Shown one piece after another: positions 7,922-16,303 of a stretch of 64,000 nucleotides of DNA. The notes under the pieces are model-generated. The model ran no database searches. It was not told where the DNA came from and saw only the letters and a program-made list of their open reading frames with translations. Positions within the stretch are counted from its first letter, which is position 1. Every line of letters begins with the position of its first letter. The stretch is from JACQFK01 sp964619955. GTDB taxonomy: Bacteria; Planctomycetota; MHYJ01; JACPRB01. The position numbers and the translations under genes were made by a program. The stretch spans positions 186,001-250,000 of the forward strand of contig CAZUJF010000002.1 in assembly GCA_964619955.1 (NCBI GenBank). Direction: 5' to 3'.

Positions 7922-9055
7922 ATGGCGGACCGCCGCTTCGACGTCGTGGTGATGGGTGCCGGGATCATCGGCACCTCGATCGCCTGGCATCTGGCCCGCG
8001 AGGGCGGGGGTTCCGTGGCGGTGGTCGAGAAGGAGGCGTCGGCGGGCCTGGGCTCGACGGCGAAGGCGGCGGGCGGCATCCGGGCGCAGTTTTCCAGCGC
8101 GGTCAACATCGAGCTCTCGAAGCTGTCGCTGGAACGCTTCGAGCGGTTCTCGGCCGAGATGGGCGTCGAAGCCCCGTTCACGCAGGCGGGGTATCTCTGG
8201 ATGGCGTCGTCGCCGGAGCATCTGAGGATGTTCGAGGCGAACGCCGCGCTGCAGCGCCGGCTCGGGTTGTCCGTGGAGCTGCTGGACCGCTCCGGGGTGG
8301 AGCGGCGCGCGCCGTACGTACGGAGCGACGACCTGCTCGGGGGGGTCTTTCACGGGCGGGACGGGTATGCGTCGCCGGCGGACTTCGTCGCGGGCTACGA
8401 GAAGAAGGCCCGCGAGTGCGGGGTGACGTTCTATTATGGTGAGGAGGTCCTGGGCCGGACGGGGCGCGAGCTGCGCCTGGGCTCGGGGACGATCTCGGGG
8501 GAGCACGTGGTGATCGCCGCGGGGGCCTGGTCGGGGCGGCTGGGGGAGCGCCTGGGCTTCGAGATCCCGGTGACGCCGGTGCGCCGGCAGTGTTTCGTCA
8601 CGGAGCCGCTCGCGGGCTTTCCGCATCCGGTGCCGATGACGATCGACTTCGGGACCGGGGTCTACCTGCACAGCGAATCGGGGGGCTTCCTGATCGGCAA
8701 GGCGGACCGCGACGAGGCGCCGGGCTTCAACGAGACGGTGGACTGGGGCTTTCTCGAGCGCGTGGCGGGACTCGCGACGTCGCGGGTGCCGGCGCTCGAG
8801 AGCGCCCGGGTGAAGACCGCGTGGGCGGGGCTGTACGAGGTGACGCCCGACAACCATCCGATCATCGGCCCGGCCGGGGAGCCCGGCTGGTGGACGGCCT
8901 GCGGGTACAGCGGGCACGGGGTGATGCACGCCCCCGCGACCGGGCAGATCCTCGCGGCGCTGATCGCCGGGAGGAAGCCGCCGCTGGACGTGTCGTGCCT
9001 GCGGCTGTCGAGGTTCCGGGAAGGAAAGGCCATCGTCGAGACCAACGTGATATGA
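7922..9055 (+). CDS. FAD-dependent oxidoreductase (DAO family)
   Basis: 377 residues. The N-terminal dinucleotide-binding motif GAGIIG (12-17) is followed by the acidic end of strand two (VVEKE) and STAKAAGGIRAQFSS, typical of the D-amino-acid/sarcosine oxidase (DAO) group. The C-terminal FAD contact GLYEVTPDNHPIIGP followed by GYSGHGVMHAPA is also characteristic. It probably oxidises an N-methyl or amino-acid substrate. The neighbouring RidA would fit a role in clearing imine products, which is an inference. The ATG is 9 bases after a -10-like TAGAAT. The stop overlaps the fmt start by ATGA. Confidence 0.87.
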   Translation: MADRRFDVVVMGAGIIGTSIAWHLAREGGGSVAVVEKEASAGLGSTAKAAGGIRAQFSSAVNIELSKLSLERFERFSAEMGVEAPFTQAGYLWMASSPEHLRMFEANAALQRRLGLSVELLDRSGVERRAPYVRSDDLLGGVFHGRDGYASPADFVAGYEKKARECGVTFYYGEEVLGRTGRELRLGSGTISGEHVVIAAGAWSGRLGERLGFEIPVTPVRRQCFVTEPLAGFPHPVPMTIDFGTGVYLHSESGGFLIGKADRDEAPGFNETVDWGFLERVAGLATSRVPALESARVKTAWAGLYEVTPDNHPIIGPAGEPGWWTACGYSGHGVMHAPATGQILAALIAGRKPPLDVSCLRLSRFREGKAIVETNVI

Positions 9056-9996
9056 ACATCGTCTTTTTCGGGACGTCGGGGTTCGCGGTGCCGGCGCTGG
9101 ACCGGCTGCTGGCGTCCCGCCACAAGGTGCTGGCGGTGGTGACGCAGCCGGACCGTCCGGCGGGCCGCGGCCAGGAGCTGCAGTCGAGCCCGGTGAAGGA
9201 GGTCGCCGTCGCGAAGGCGATGTACCTCTTCCAGCCGGAGAACTGCAACGAGTACGAGTTCCTGCGGGAGCTGCGCGCGCTGTCGCCGGACGTGATCGTG
9301 GTCGTGGCGTACGGGCAGAAGCTCGGCAACGAGATCCTGCAGATGCCCCGCTACTACTGCCTGAACATCCATCCCTCGCTGCTGCCCAAGTACCGCGGCC
9401 CCGAGCCCGTGGCGCGCGCGCTGCTCAACGGCGAGACGCACACGGGCGTGTGCATCGTGAAGGTGGTGGAGAAGATGGACGCGGGCCCGATCCTCGGGAT
9501 CACCCGCGTTCCCGTGCCGCCGGAGGTCACGACGCCGGAGCTGGAGGACCAGCTGTCGGTGATCGGGGCGGACCTGCTGATGGAGGTGCTCGACCGCGTC
9601 GAGCCCCGCCAGGCCGTCGAGATCCCGCAGGAGGAGCGCGAGGCGACCTACGCGAAGAAATTCGAGAAGAACGACGGCCGCATCGACTGGAAGAAGACGG
9701 CGGGCAAGGTGCACCACTTCGTGCGGGCGTTGATCCCGTATCCCTGCGCCTTCTCCTCGTTCAACGGCAAGACGCGGGTGATCTTCTGGAAGGTGAAGCC
9801 GAACCGCTATCCGCAGCGCCCGGCCCCGGACCATCGTCCGGGGAACATCGTCGCGGTGGACAAGGACTTCTTCACGGTCGCGACCGCCGACGGCGAGGTG
9901 GCGGTCACGGAACTGCAGCCCGAGAGCAAGCGTCGCATGAGCGCGGCGGAGTTCATCAACGGGTACCAGCCGAAGCCCGGCATGTTCTTCTCATGA
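9052..9996 (+). CDS. fmt: Methionyl-tRNA formyltransferase
   Basis: 314 residues, the usual length. It formylates initiator Met-tRNA. The Rossmann opening MNIVFFGTSGFAVPALDRL is typical. The catalytic triad can be placed as N105 and H107 in NIHPSLLPKYRG and D143 in MDAGPILG. The C-terminal OB-like domain begins near 210. The family motif after LLP is usually RWRGAAP; here it is KYRGPEP, a variation that leaves the catalytic residues intact. It overlaps the preceding gene by ATGA, so translation is likely coupled. Confidence 0.93.
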   Translation: MNIVFFGTSGFAVPALDRLLASRHKVLAVVTQPDRPAGRGQELQSSPVKEVAVAKAMYLFQPENCNEYEFLRELRALSPDVIVVVAYGQKLGNEILQMPRYYCLNIHPSLLPKYRGPEPVARALLNGETHTGVCIVKVVEKMDAGPILGITRVPVPPEVTTPELEDQLSVIGADLLMEVLDRVEPRQAVEIPQEEREATYAKKFEKNDGRIDWKKTAGKVHHFVRALIPYPCAFSSFNGKTRVIFWKVKPNRYPQRPAPDHRPGNIVAVDKDFFTVATADGEVAVTELQPESKRRMSAAEFINGYQPKPGMFFS

Positions 9997-10009
9997 CGGA
10001 GGAAGCCCC

Positions 10010-10885
10010 ATGAAGCGCCTGATCGCCTGCTGCCTGGCCCTGGCGGGATGTGTGTCCGGCTCGGTGCTGCCCGCGCGGATCCAGCCGTGGGTTGCGACGG
10101 AGGGCATGAACGGGCCCGAAAGCGCGTACGTGGATCTCGAGACGGGCCTGCTGTTCGTGTCGCAGGTGGGCGGAGGGCCGGTGGACAAGGACGGCAACGG
10201 CCGGATCTCGAAGCTGTCGCTGGACGGCCGGGTGCTCCAGGCGGACTGGGTGAAGGGGCTCAACGCCCCCAAGGGCCTGCGCAGTTTCGGCGGCACGCTC
10301 TGGGCGGCGGACATCGACGAGCTCGTCGGGATCGAGATCGCCACGGGGAAGGTCTGCTGCCGGGTGAAGGTCGAGGGCGCGAAATTCCTGAACGACGTCG
10401 CGGTGGCCGACGACGGGGCGGTCTACGTCTCGGACATGCTGCTGTCGCGGATCTACCGGGTGAAGGACGGCAAGGCGGGGGTCTTCGCCGAGGGGGAGGA
10501 GCTCGAATATCCCAACGGGCTGCTGGCGGAGGGGACGTCGCTGGTGGTGGCCGGCTGGGGGAAGCCGTCGGAGGATTTCTCCACGAAGGTCCCGGGCCGG
10601 CTGTTCCGGCTCGATCTCGCCACGAAGGCGAAGACGTTGATCACGAAGGAGCCGACCGGAAACCTGGACGGGGTGGAGAGCGACGGCCGCGGCGGCTATG
10701 TGGTGAGCGACTGGATCGCCGGCAAGGTGCTGCACGTCGCGAAGGACGGCGCCGTGAAGGGGCTGCTGACGGCGTCCAAGGGCACGGCCGACCACGCGTA
10801 TCTGCCCGCGCAGCGGACGCTGATCCTTCCCCACATGCTCGACAACAAGACGGCGGCCTACGACCTTTCGTCCCAGCTTCCCTGA
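10010..10885 (+). CDS. SMP-30/gluconolactonase-like beta-propeller lipoprotein
   Basis: 291 residues. GGAGG precedes the ATG. The lipobox LALAGC gives Cys14 as the lipidated residue. The mature part has repeated blades with DGNGRISKLSLDGR, FLNDVAVADDGAVYVSD, YPNGLLAEG and LDGVESDGRGGYVVSD, the pattern of SMP-30/gluconolactonase/LRE-like six-bladed propellers that coordinate a divalent metal. It could be a lactonase or only a binding propeller. It sits 13 bases after fmt on the same strand and is probably read with it. Confidence 0.75.
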   Translation: MKRLIACCLALAGCVSGSVLPARIQPWVATEGMNGPESAYVDLETGLLFVSQVGGGPVDKDGNGRISKLSLDGRVLQADWVKGLNAPKGLRSFGGTLWAADIDELVGIEIATGKVCCRVKVEGAKFLNDVAVADDGAVYVSDMLLSRIYRVKDGKAGVFAEGEELEYPNGLLAEGTSLVVAGWGKPSEDFSTKVPGRLFRLDLATKAKTLITKEPTGNLDGVESDGRGGYVVSDWIAGKVLHVAKDGAVKGLLTASKGTADHAYLPAQRTLILPHMLDNKTAAYDLSSQLP

Positions 10886-10894
10886 TCCTCCCTC

Positions 10895-10923
10895 TTGACA
10901 CCGTCCTAATGCCGATGTTTAAT
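10895..10923 (+). promoter_or_regulatory. Promoter of the cecR-like efflux operon
   Basis: A consensus -35 TTGACA (10895-10900) is separated by 17 bases from a -10 TTTAAT (10918-10923, 5 of 6). This is the clearest sigma70-type promoter in the window. The -10 overlaps the left arm of the operator palindrome. The expected leader is about 30 bases and includes GAGGG before the ATG at 10961. Confidence 0.85.
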
Positions 10924-10948
10924 ACAGCAGTTTAATACGGCTGTATTA
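10920..10948. promoter_or_regulatory. Palindromic operator for the TetR-family regulator
   Basis: The perfect 9-bp inverted repeat TAATACAGC (10920-10928) and GCTGTATTA (10940-10948) is separated by 11 bases. It covers the -10 and the transcription start of the operon whose first gene encodes a TetR-family protein, so it is almost certainly the autorepression site. Binding has not been shown; this is inference from position and symmetry. Confidence 0.75.
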
Positions 10949-10960
10949 TACGAGGGTATC

Positions 10961-11617
10961 ATGCGGCGGAAAGCGCTGAAGAGCGGGGAAACGCGGCGGC
11001 GGCTGCTGGAGGCCGGAGCCGAGGTGTTTTCGGCGAAGGGGTTCCGCGAGGCCTCGATCCGGGAGATCGTGACCCGCGCGGGGGCCGCCAACCTGTCCGC
11101 GGTGAACTATCATTTCGGCGGCAAGGTGCAGCTCTATGCCGAAGTCCTGGAAGGCCTCATGAAGGAGGCGCACGCCAGGCACCCCACCCGCCGCGGGCTG
11201 CCGCCGGACGCCCCCCCCGCCGAACGCCTGCTCGCCTTCGTAAGGGCCTTCCTGCACCGCATCTTCGATCCGGGGCTCCAGTCGCGCCGGGAACGCCTCA
11301 TGGCCCTCGAAATGGTGGACCCCACGCCGGCGCTCGACCGCGTCGTCGAGGCCGTCATCCGCCCCCTCTACGGCGAACTCTGCCTCCTGGTGCGCGAGCT
11401 GCTGCCCCGCAAGGCGGGCTACCGCGAGGTGGAGCGCGCGGCGAAAAGCATCGTGGGACAGATCCTCTTCTACAAACACAGCGCCCCCGTGCTCGAGCGC
11501 CTGGACGGCCCCCGGACGATGGACGCCGGCGCGATCGAGGGACTGGCCCGGCACATCGCCGCGTTCTCCCTCGGGGGCCTCAAGGCCCTGCGCCCCGACC
11601 GCCGGAGGGGCCCGTGA
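10961..11617 (+). CDS. TetR-family repressor, CecR-like
   Basis: 218 residues. The N-terminal helix-turn-helix occupies about 11-57 (TRRRLLEAGAEVFSAKGF, IREIVTRAGAANLSAVNYHFGGK). The C-terminal region (LLAFVRAFLHRIFDP, then RRERLMALEMVDPTPALDRVV) resembles the DUF1956/CecR ligand domain. E. coli CecR (YbiH) heads an ABC/HlyD efflux operon, and the same kind of genes follow here. It should repress its own operon through the palindrome at 10920-10948. Its stop overlaps the GTG start of the permease. Confidence 0.88.
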   Translation: MRRKALKSGETRRRLLEAGAEVFSAKGFREASIREIVTRAGAANLSAVNYHFGGKVQLYAEVLEGLMKEAHARHPTRRGLPPDAPPAERLLAFVRAFLHRIFDPGLQSRRERLMALEMVDPTPALDRVVEAVIRPLYGELCLLVRELLPRKAGYREVERAAKSIVGQILFYKHSAPVLERLDGPRTMDAGAIEGLARHIAAFSLGGLKALRPDRRRGP

Positions 11618-12771
11618 ATTTCGTCGCGCTCAAGATGCTCCTGGGGGACCGGGGCAAGTACTTCGGCATCCTCCTGGGCCTCACGTTCGCCTCCTTCCTC
11701 ATCACCCAGCAGATGTCCATCTTCTGCGGGCTCATGACCCGCACCTACGGCTTCATCACCGACTCCGGCCTGGCGGACGTCTGGGTCATGGACTCGAAGG
11801 TCCAGTTCGTCGACGACATCAAACCCCTCCAGGACACCCAGCTCCTCCGCGTGCGCGGCATCGAAGGGGTCGACTGGGCCGTGCCGGTCTACAAGGGCCT
11901 GCTCAAGGCGAGGCTCGAGACCGGCGCCTTCCAGACCTGCAACGTCATCGGGCTCGACGACGCCACCCTCATCGGCGGCCCCGCGACCATGATCGACGGG
12001 AAGCTCGAGGATCTCCGCCGCGCCGACGGCATCATCGTCGACTCCGTGGGCGCGGCGACCCGGCTGGCCCGGAAGGGCCCCGACGGGAAGCCGGCGCCGC
12101 TCAAGCCGGGGGACGTCCTGGAGCTCAACGACCATCGCGCCGTCGTGGTCGGCATCTGCCGCGTCTCCCGCACGTTCCAGTCCCAGCCCGTCGTGTATAC
12201 CACGTTCTCCCGGGCCACGCGCTTCGCGCCCCGGGAGCGCAAGCTGCTGTCCTTCATCCAGGTCAAGGCGAAACCGGGCGTCGATCCGAAAGCCCTCTGC
12301 GCCCGCATCCGCGGCCAGACCGGGCTCGCCGCCCACACCAAGGCCGACTTCGAGGACGTCACGATCTGGTACTTCATGAAGTACACGGGCATCCCCGTGA
12401 ATTTCGGCATCGCCGTGCTGCTGGGCTTCTTCGTCGGAACCGCGATCGCCGGGCAGACCTTCTACAATTTCACGCTGGAGAACCTCCGCCACTTCGCGGC
12501 GCTGAAGGCGATGGGCGCCACCCACCTCACGCTCCTGCGCATGGTGCTGCTCCAGGCCGTCCTGGTGGGCGGCATCGGCTACGGCCTCGGGATCGGCGCC
12601 GCCGCCGGATTCGGACGCTGGGTCGGGAACAACACGGAGCTCGCGTTCCGCATGCCCTGGCAGGTCCTCGTCGCCACCGGCTCCGCCGTCTTCGTCATCT
12701 GCTCGCTCGCCGCCTTCCTCAGCCTGTGGAAGGTCGTGAGGCTGGAGCCGGGGATCGTCTTCAAGGGATGA
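11614..12771 (+). CDS. ABC efflux transporter permease (FtsX/DevC type)
   Basis: 385 residues in the inner membrane. The GTG start overlaps the regulator stop (GTGA). There is one transmembrane helix at about 15-33 (YFGILLGLTFASFLITQ), a large periplasmic domain, and three C-terminal helices from about 262 (FGIAVLLGFFVGTAIAG), 308 and 348, which is the MacB/DevC/FtsX layout. With the ATPase, HlyD adaptor and TolC-like protein downstream it would form a tripartite exporter. The substrate is unknown; CecR systems are linked to antibiotic efflux in enterobacteria. Confidence 0.9.
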   Translation: MNFVALKMLLGDRGKYFGILLGLTFASFLITQQMSIFCGLMTRTYGFITDSGLADVWVMDSKVQFVDDIKPLQDTQLLRVRGIEGVDWAVPVYKGLLKARLETGAFQTCNVIGLDDATLIGGPATMIDGKLEDLRRADGIIVDSVGAATRLARKGPDGKPAPLKPGDVLELNDHRAVVVGICRVSRTFQSQPVVYTTFSRATRFAPRERKLLSFIQVKAKPGVDPKALCARIRGQTGLAAHTKADFEDVTIWYFMKYTGIPVNFGIAVLLGFFVGTAIAGQTFYNFTLENLRHFAALKAMGATHLTLLRMVLLQAVLVGGIGYGLGIGAAAGFGRWVGNNTELAFRMPWQVLVATGSAVFVICSLAAFLSLWKVVRLEPGIVFKG

Positions 12772-13487
12772 GCGACGCGGCCGCCGTCCTGCTCCGGGGC
12801 GTCACCAAGTCCTACGGGACCGGCGACGCGCGCGTGCACGCCCTCCGCGGCGTCGACCTGGAGGTGCGCGCGGGCGAACTCATGATGCTCGTGGGGCCCT
12901 CCGGCTGCGGCAAGACCACCCTCATCTCCGTCGCCGCCGGCATCCTCGACGCCGACGCCGGCACCTGCACCGTCTTCGGACAGGATCTGCAGGGGCTTTC
13001 GGCCCGCGCCCTGGTCCTCTTCCGGGGAAGAACGCTCGGCTTCGTGTTCCAGTCCTTCAACCTGATCCCGACCCTCAGCGCCGCCGAAAACGTCGCGGTG
13101 CCGCTGCTGCTGCAGGGCGTCTCCCGCCGCGAGGCGCTGCGCCGGGCGGAGGCGATGCTGCTGCGCGTGGGCCTGGGCGCCCGGGGACACTCGCTCCCCT
13201 CCGAGCTGTCCGGGGGGCAGCAGCAGCGCGTGGCCATCGCCCGCTCCGTGGTCCATGAACCCCGGCTCGTGGTCTGCGACGAGCCCACGAGCGCCCTGGA
13301 CCATGAAACCGGCCTCCAGGTGATGGGGCTGCTCCGCGAGCTGGCCGTCGGCGGCGACCGCTCGCTGCTCATCGTCACGCACGACTCCCGCATCTTCAAG
13401 TTCGCCGACCGGGTGGCGCACATGGACGACGGCCGCATCGAGCAGGTCGTCCCGGCGGCTTCAGGAACCCATGAGGTGAGGTCATGA
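12768..13487 (+). CDS. ABC efflux transporter ATPase
   Basis: 239 residues from the ATG at 12768, which overlaps the permease stop by ATGA. Walker A is GPSGCGKT (43-50), the Q-loop lies in VFQSFN, the signature is LSGGQQQR (147-154), Walker B is VVCDEP, and the switch histidine is in IVTHD. The sequence is closest to the MacB/LolD/DevA subgroup that powers FtsX-type permeases. It energises the exporter encoded by its neighbours. Confidence 0.95.
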   Translation: MSDAAAVLLRGVTKSYGTGDARVHALRGVDLEVRAGELMMLVGPSGCGKTTLISVAAGILDADAGTCTVFGQDLQGLSARALVLFRGRTLGFVFQSFNLIPTLSAAENVAVPLLLQGVSRREALRRAEAMLLRVGLGARGHSLPSELSGGQQQRVAIARSVVHEPRLVVCDEPTSALDHETGLQVMGLLRELAVGGDRSLLIVTHDSRIFKFADRVAHMDDGRIEQVVPAASGTHEVRS

Positions 13488-14545
13488 TCGGCAAAATCGT
13501 CATCCCGATCCTGGCGCTGGCGGGCGCCGCGTACGCGATCGCCGCCGTGTCGCAGGGCAGCCAGCCGGCGCCCGTGGCGCGGCCGGCCGCGGACCCCGCG
13601 CGCCCGCCGTTTCCCGCCTATCTCGCGGGTTCGGGGCTCATCGAGTCCCAGAGCCAGAACATCGCGATCGGTTCGCCGCTCGCGCGCGTCGCGGCGGAGG
13701 TGCTCGTGAAGGTCGGCGACGAGGTCGCGGCCGGGGCCCCGCTCTTCCGCCTGGAGGGGCGGGATCTGCAGGCGGAACTGGAGTCGCGGCGCGCGGCCGC
13801 GGCGTCGGCCCGCGCGAAACTGGAACGGCTGCGCGCCGCGCCGCGCGCGGAGGAGATCCCCCCCGCGGCGGCCCGCGTGGTCCTCGCGGAGGCCGGCGTG
13901 GCGGACCTGCGGCTCCAGGTCAGGCTCTGGGAGGGCGTCGCCGACCGGCGCGCGGTCACGGAAGAGGACCTCCAGCGCCGCCGCTTCGCGCTGCAGCAGC
14001 AGGAAGCGAGGCTCGTGGAGGCCCGGGCGGCCCTGGACCTGCTCAAGGCGGGCGCCTGGAAACCCGATGTGCAGGTCGCGGAGGCCGAACTCGCCTCCGC
14101 GGAGGCGCTCGCGCGCGCCGTGGAGACGGAGATCGAACGGCTGGTCGTGCGGGCCCCCGTCAAGGGCGTCGCGCTCCAGGTCAACCTCCGGGCGGGCGAG
14201 TTCGCCCCCGCGGGGCCGCTGGCGACGCCGCTGATCCTCTTCGGCACGCTGGACCGCCTGCACCTGCGCGTGGACATCGACGAGAACGACGCCTGGCGCT
14301 TCCGGAAGGACGCCAAGGCGGTGGCCTACGTGCGCGGCAACCGCGAGTTCCAGACCGCGCTGCGCTTCGAACGCGTCGAGCCGTACGTGCTGCCCAAGAA
14401 ATCGCTGACCGGCGACAGCTCGGAACGCGTCGATACGCGCGTGCTCCAGGCCGTCTACAGCTTCGAGCGCGCGGTCCTGCCCGTCTACGTCGGCCAGCAG
14501 ATGGACGTCTTCATCGAAGTCGTCCGCGCGGGAGGCGGCTCATGA
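13484..14545 (+). CDS. HlyD-family periplasmic adaptor
   Basis: 353 residues. An N-terminal membrane anchor (IGKIVIPILALAGAAYAIA) is followed by a lipoyl-like segment (VKVGDEVAAGAPLFRLEGRD), a long Ala/Arg/Glu-rich helical hairpin at about 95-200, and the second lipoyl half with VVRAPVKGVALQVNLRAGE. This is the membrane-fusion protein that bridges the ABC permease and the outer-membrane factor. It overlaps its neighbours by ATGA at both ends, consistent with stoichiometric co-translation. Confidence 0.92.
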   Translation: MIGKIVIPILALAGAAYAIAAVSQGSQPAPVARPAADPARPPFPAYLAGSGLIESQSQNIAIGSPLARVAAEVLVKVGDEVAAGAPLFRLEGRDLQAELESRRAAAASARAKLERLRAAPRAEEIPPAAARVVLAEAGVADLRLQVRLWEGVADRRAVTEEDLQRRRFALQQQEARLVEARAALDLLKAGAWKPDVQVAEAELASAEALARAVETEIERLVVRAPVKGVALQVNLRAGEFAPAGPLATPLILFGTLDRLHLRVDIDENDAWRFRKDAKAVAYVRGNREFQTALRFERVEPYVLPKKSLTGDSSERVDTRVLQAVYSFERAVLPVYVGQQMDVFIEVVRAGGGS

Positions 14546-15942
14546 GGCGGCGCGCCGCCGTCCTCCTCCTCGCCCTGGCCGCCGGCTGCGCCGTGGGGCC
14601 GGACTACGAGGCCCCCGTCCCCGCGACGCCCGCGGCCTGGACGGCGGGGTCGCCGGAGCGTGCGGACCTCGCCCGCTGGTGGGAGCTGTTCCAGGATCCC
14701 GTCCTCAGCCGCCTGGTGGGGGAGGCCCTGGAGGCGAACCCGGATCTGAAGATCGCGGCGGCCCGGGTGAAGCGGGCGCTGGCCCTGGCAGGCGTGGACC
14801 TGGCCGCGCTGCTCCCCACGGTGGACGCGGGCGGCTCGTACACGCGGTCCCGGCGCAGCGGGAACGCCATGGAGTTTCCCGCCGACCTGTACCGGAGCCG
14901 CTACGAAGGCGGCTTCACGGCCCGCTGGGAGATCGACCTTTTCGGCGGATCGCGGAGGGCGCTCGAAGCGGCCTCGGCGGACGTCGAGGCGGCGGCCGCC
15001 GATCTGGACGCCGTCCGGGTCTCGCTGCTCGGCGAGGTCGGCTTCGTCTACGTGTCGCTGCGGGGGCAGCAGCGGGTGCTCGACGTGCTGCGCGGCATGG
15101 TGCGGATCGCGAAGGACACGGCGGGCCTGACCCGGTCCCGGATGGACGCGGGCGTGGCCACGTCCCTGGACCTCCACCGGGCCGAGGCGCAGGCCGCGAC
15201 CGCCGAGGCGCAGCTTCCGATGGTGGAGGCCGACCTGCGCCGCTCGATGCACCGGCTCGGAACGCTGCTGGGCCGCGATCCGGAATCCCTGCGCGCGGAA
15301 CTGGAGAAGCCCGCCGCGATCCCCTCGGCGCCGGCCCGGGTGGTCGTGGGTGTGCCGTCGGAGCTCCTGCGGCGGCGCCCCGACCTTCGCGCGTCCGAGC
15401 GGCGCCTCGCGGCGGCGACGGCGCGGGTGGGCGAGGCGGTCGGGGAGTATTACCCGAAGCTCTCGCTGACCGGCGCCTTCGGGCTCGAAAGCCTGGGGTC
15501 CGCGGACTTCTTCAAGGCCGGCAGCCGCGCCTGGTCCCTCGGCCCCGCCCTGCGCTGGCCGCTCTTCGCGGGCGGCCGGATCCGGGCGCAGGTGCGCTCG
15601 GCCGAGGCGGGGGTGGAGGAGGCCGCCGCGGGTTTCGAGCGCGCGGTGCTGCTCGCGCTTGAAGAGGTGGAGAATGCGCTCGTGTCCTATCTCCGGGAGG
15701 GGGAGCGGCGCCGCCTGCTGGAGGCCTCCGTGGAGGCGAGCCGCCGCGCGGCCGGGCTTGCGGACGACCTGCACCGCCAGGGCCTGGCCAGTTTTCTCGA
15801 GGTGCTCGAGGCGCAGAAGGCGCAGTTCGTCGCCGAGCGCGAACTCGCCGTGAGCGAGGCGGCGGTGACGACGAACCTCGTGGTCCTCTACAAGGTGCTG
15901 GGCGGCGGCTGGAATCCGCCCGCGCCTCCGGAGTCCCGATGA
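14542..15942 (+). CDS. TolC-like outer-membrane efflux lipoprotein (NodT type)
   Basis: 466 residues. The signal peptide ends with lipobox LAAGC, lipidated Cys16, followed by AVGPDYEAPVP, the classic NodT/OprM opening. Two TolC-like repeats are visible, the second beginning at LLRRRPDLRASERRLAAAT. The end LVVLYKVLGGGW is the conserved closing helix motif of these factors. It forms the outer-membrane channel of the efflux complex and overlaps its neighbours by ATGA. Confidence 0.94.
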   Translation: MRRRAAVLLLALAAGCAVGPDYEAPVPATPAAWTAGSPERADLARWWELFQDPVLSRLVGEALEANPDLKIAAARVKRALALAGVDLAALLPTVDAGGSYTRSRRSGNAMEFPADLYRSRYEGGFTARWEIDLFGGSRRALEAASADVEAAAADLDAVRVSLLGEVGFVYVSLRGQQRVLDVLRGMVRIAKDTAGLTRSRMDAGVATSLDLHRAEAQAATAEAQLPMVEADLRRSMHRLGTLLGRDPESLRAELEKPAAIPSAPARVVVGVPSELLRRRPDLRASERRLAAATARVGEAVGEYYPKLSLTGAFGLESLGSADFFKAGSRAWSLGPALRWPLFAGGRIRAQVRSAEAGVEEAAAGFERAVLLALEEVENALVSYLREGERRRLLEASVEASRRAAGLADDLHRQGLASFLEVLEAQKAQFVAERELAVSEAAVTTNLVVLYKVLGGGWNPPAPPESR

Positions 15943-16286
15943 CGTATCGGGGCGTGCTGCTCCGGGCGTTGAAGCTGCGCTGTCCGCGCTGCGGCGAGGG
16001 GCGGCTCTTCCGGGGCCTGCTGGCCATGAACGACGGGTGCGCCGTCTGCGGCCTCTCCTTCCATCCGGAACCCGGCTACTTCGTCGGCGCGATGTACATC
16101 AACTACGCCGCCACCGCCGTTCTCGGGTTGTCCGCGGGCCTCCTGCTGGTCGATCGCGTCCCGATGACCCCCCTGACGGCCGGCCTCGCCGCCTTTGGCC
16201 TTGTCTTCCCCGTCTTCTTTTTCAGATACTCGCGTAGTTTGTGGTTCGGGTTGCAGCGCCACCTCGAATCGCGCACCCAGGATTGA
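15939..16286 (+). CDS. DUF983 zinc-ribbon membrane protein
   Basis: 115 residues. A zinc ribbon (CPRCGEGRLF ... CAVCGLSF) at about 15-45 is followed by two transmembrane helices (YINYAATAVLGLSAGLLL and LTAGLAAFGLVFPVFFF), the DUF983 layout. Its function is unknown. It is the last gene of the six-gene coupled operon starting at 10961 and overlaps the TolC-like gene by ATGA, so it may assist the exporter. That link is inferred from position only. Confidence 0.85.
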   Translation: MTYRGVLLRALKLRCPRCGEGRLFRGLLAMNDGCAVCGLSFHPEPGYFVGAMYINYAATAVLGLSAGLLLVDRVPMTPLTAGLAAFGLVFPVFFFRYSRSLWFGLQRHLESRTQD

Positions 16287-16303
16287 GCCGAGAGGGACCC
16301 CGG

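Noticed and set aside
10920..10948. SOS/LexA box in the efflux operon promoter
   Set aside because: The order is ACAG...CTGT, the reverse of CTGT-N8-ACAG, and the site fits the TetR-family gene it precedes.
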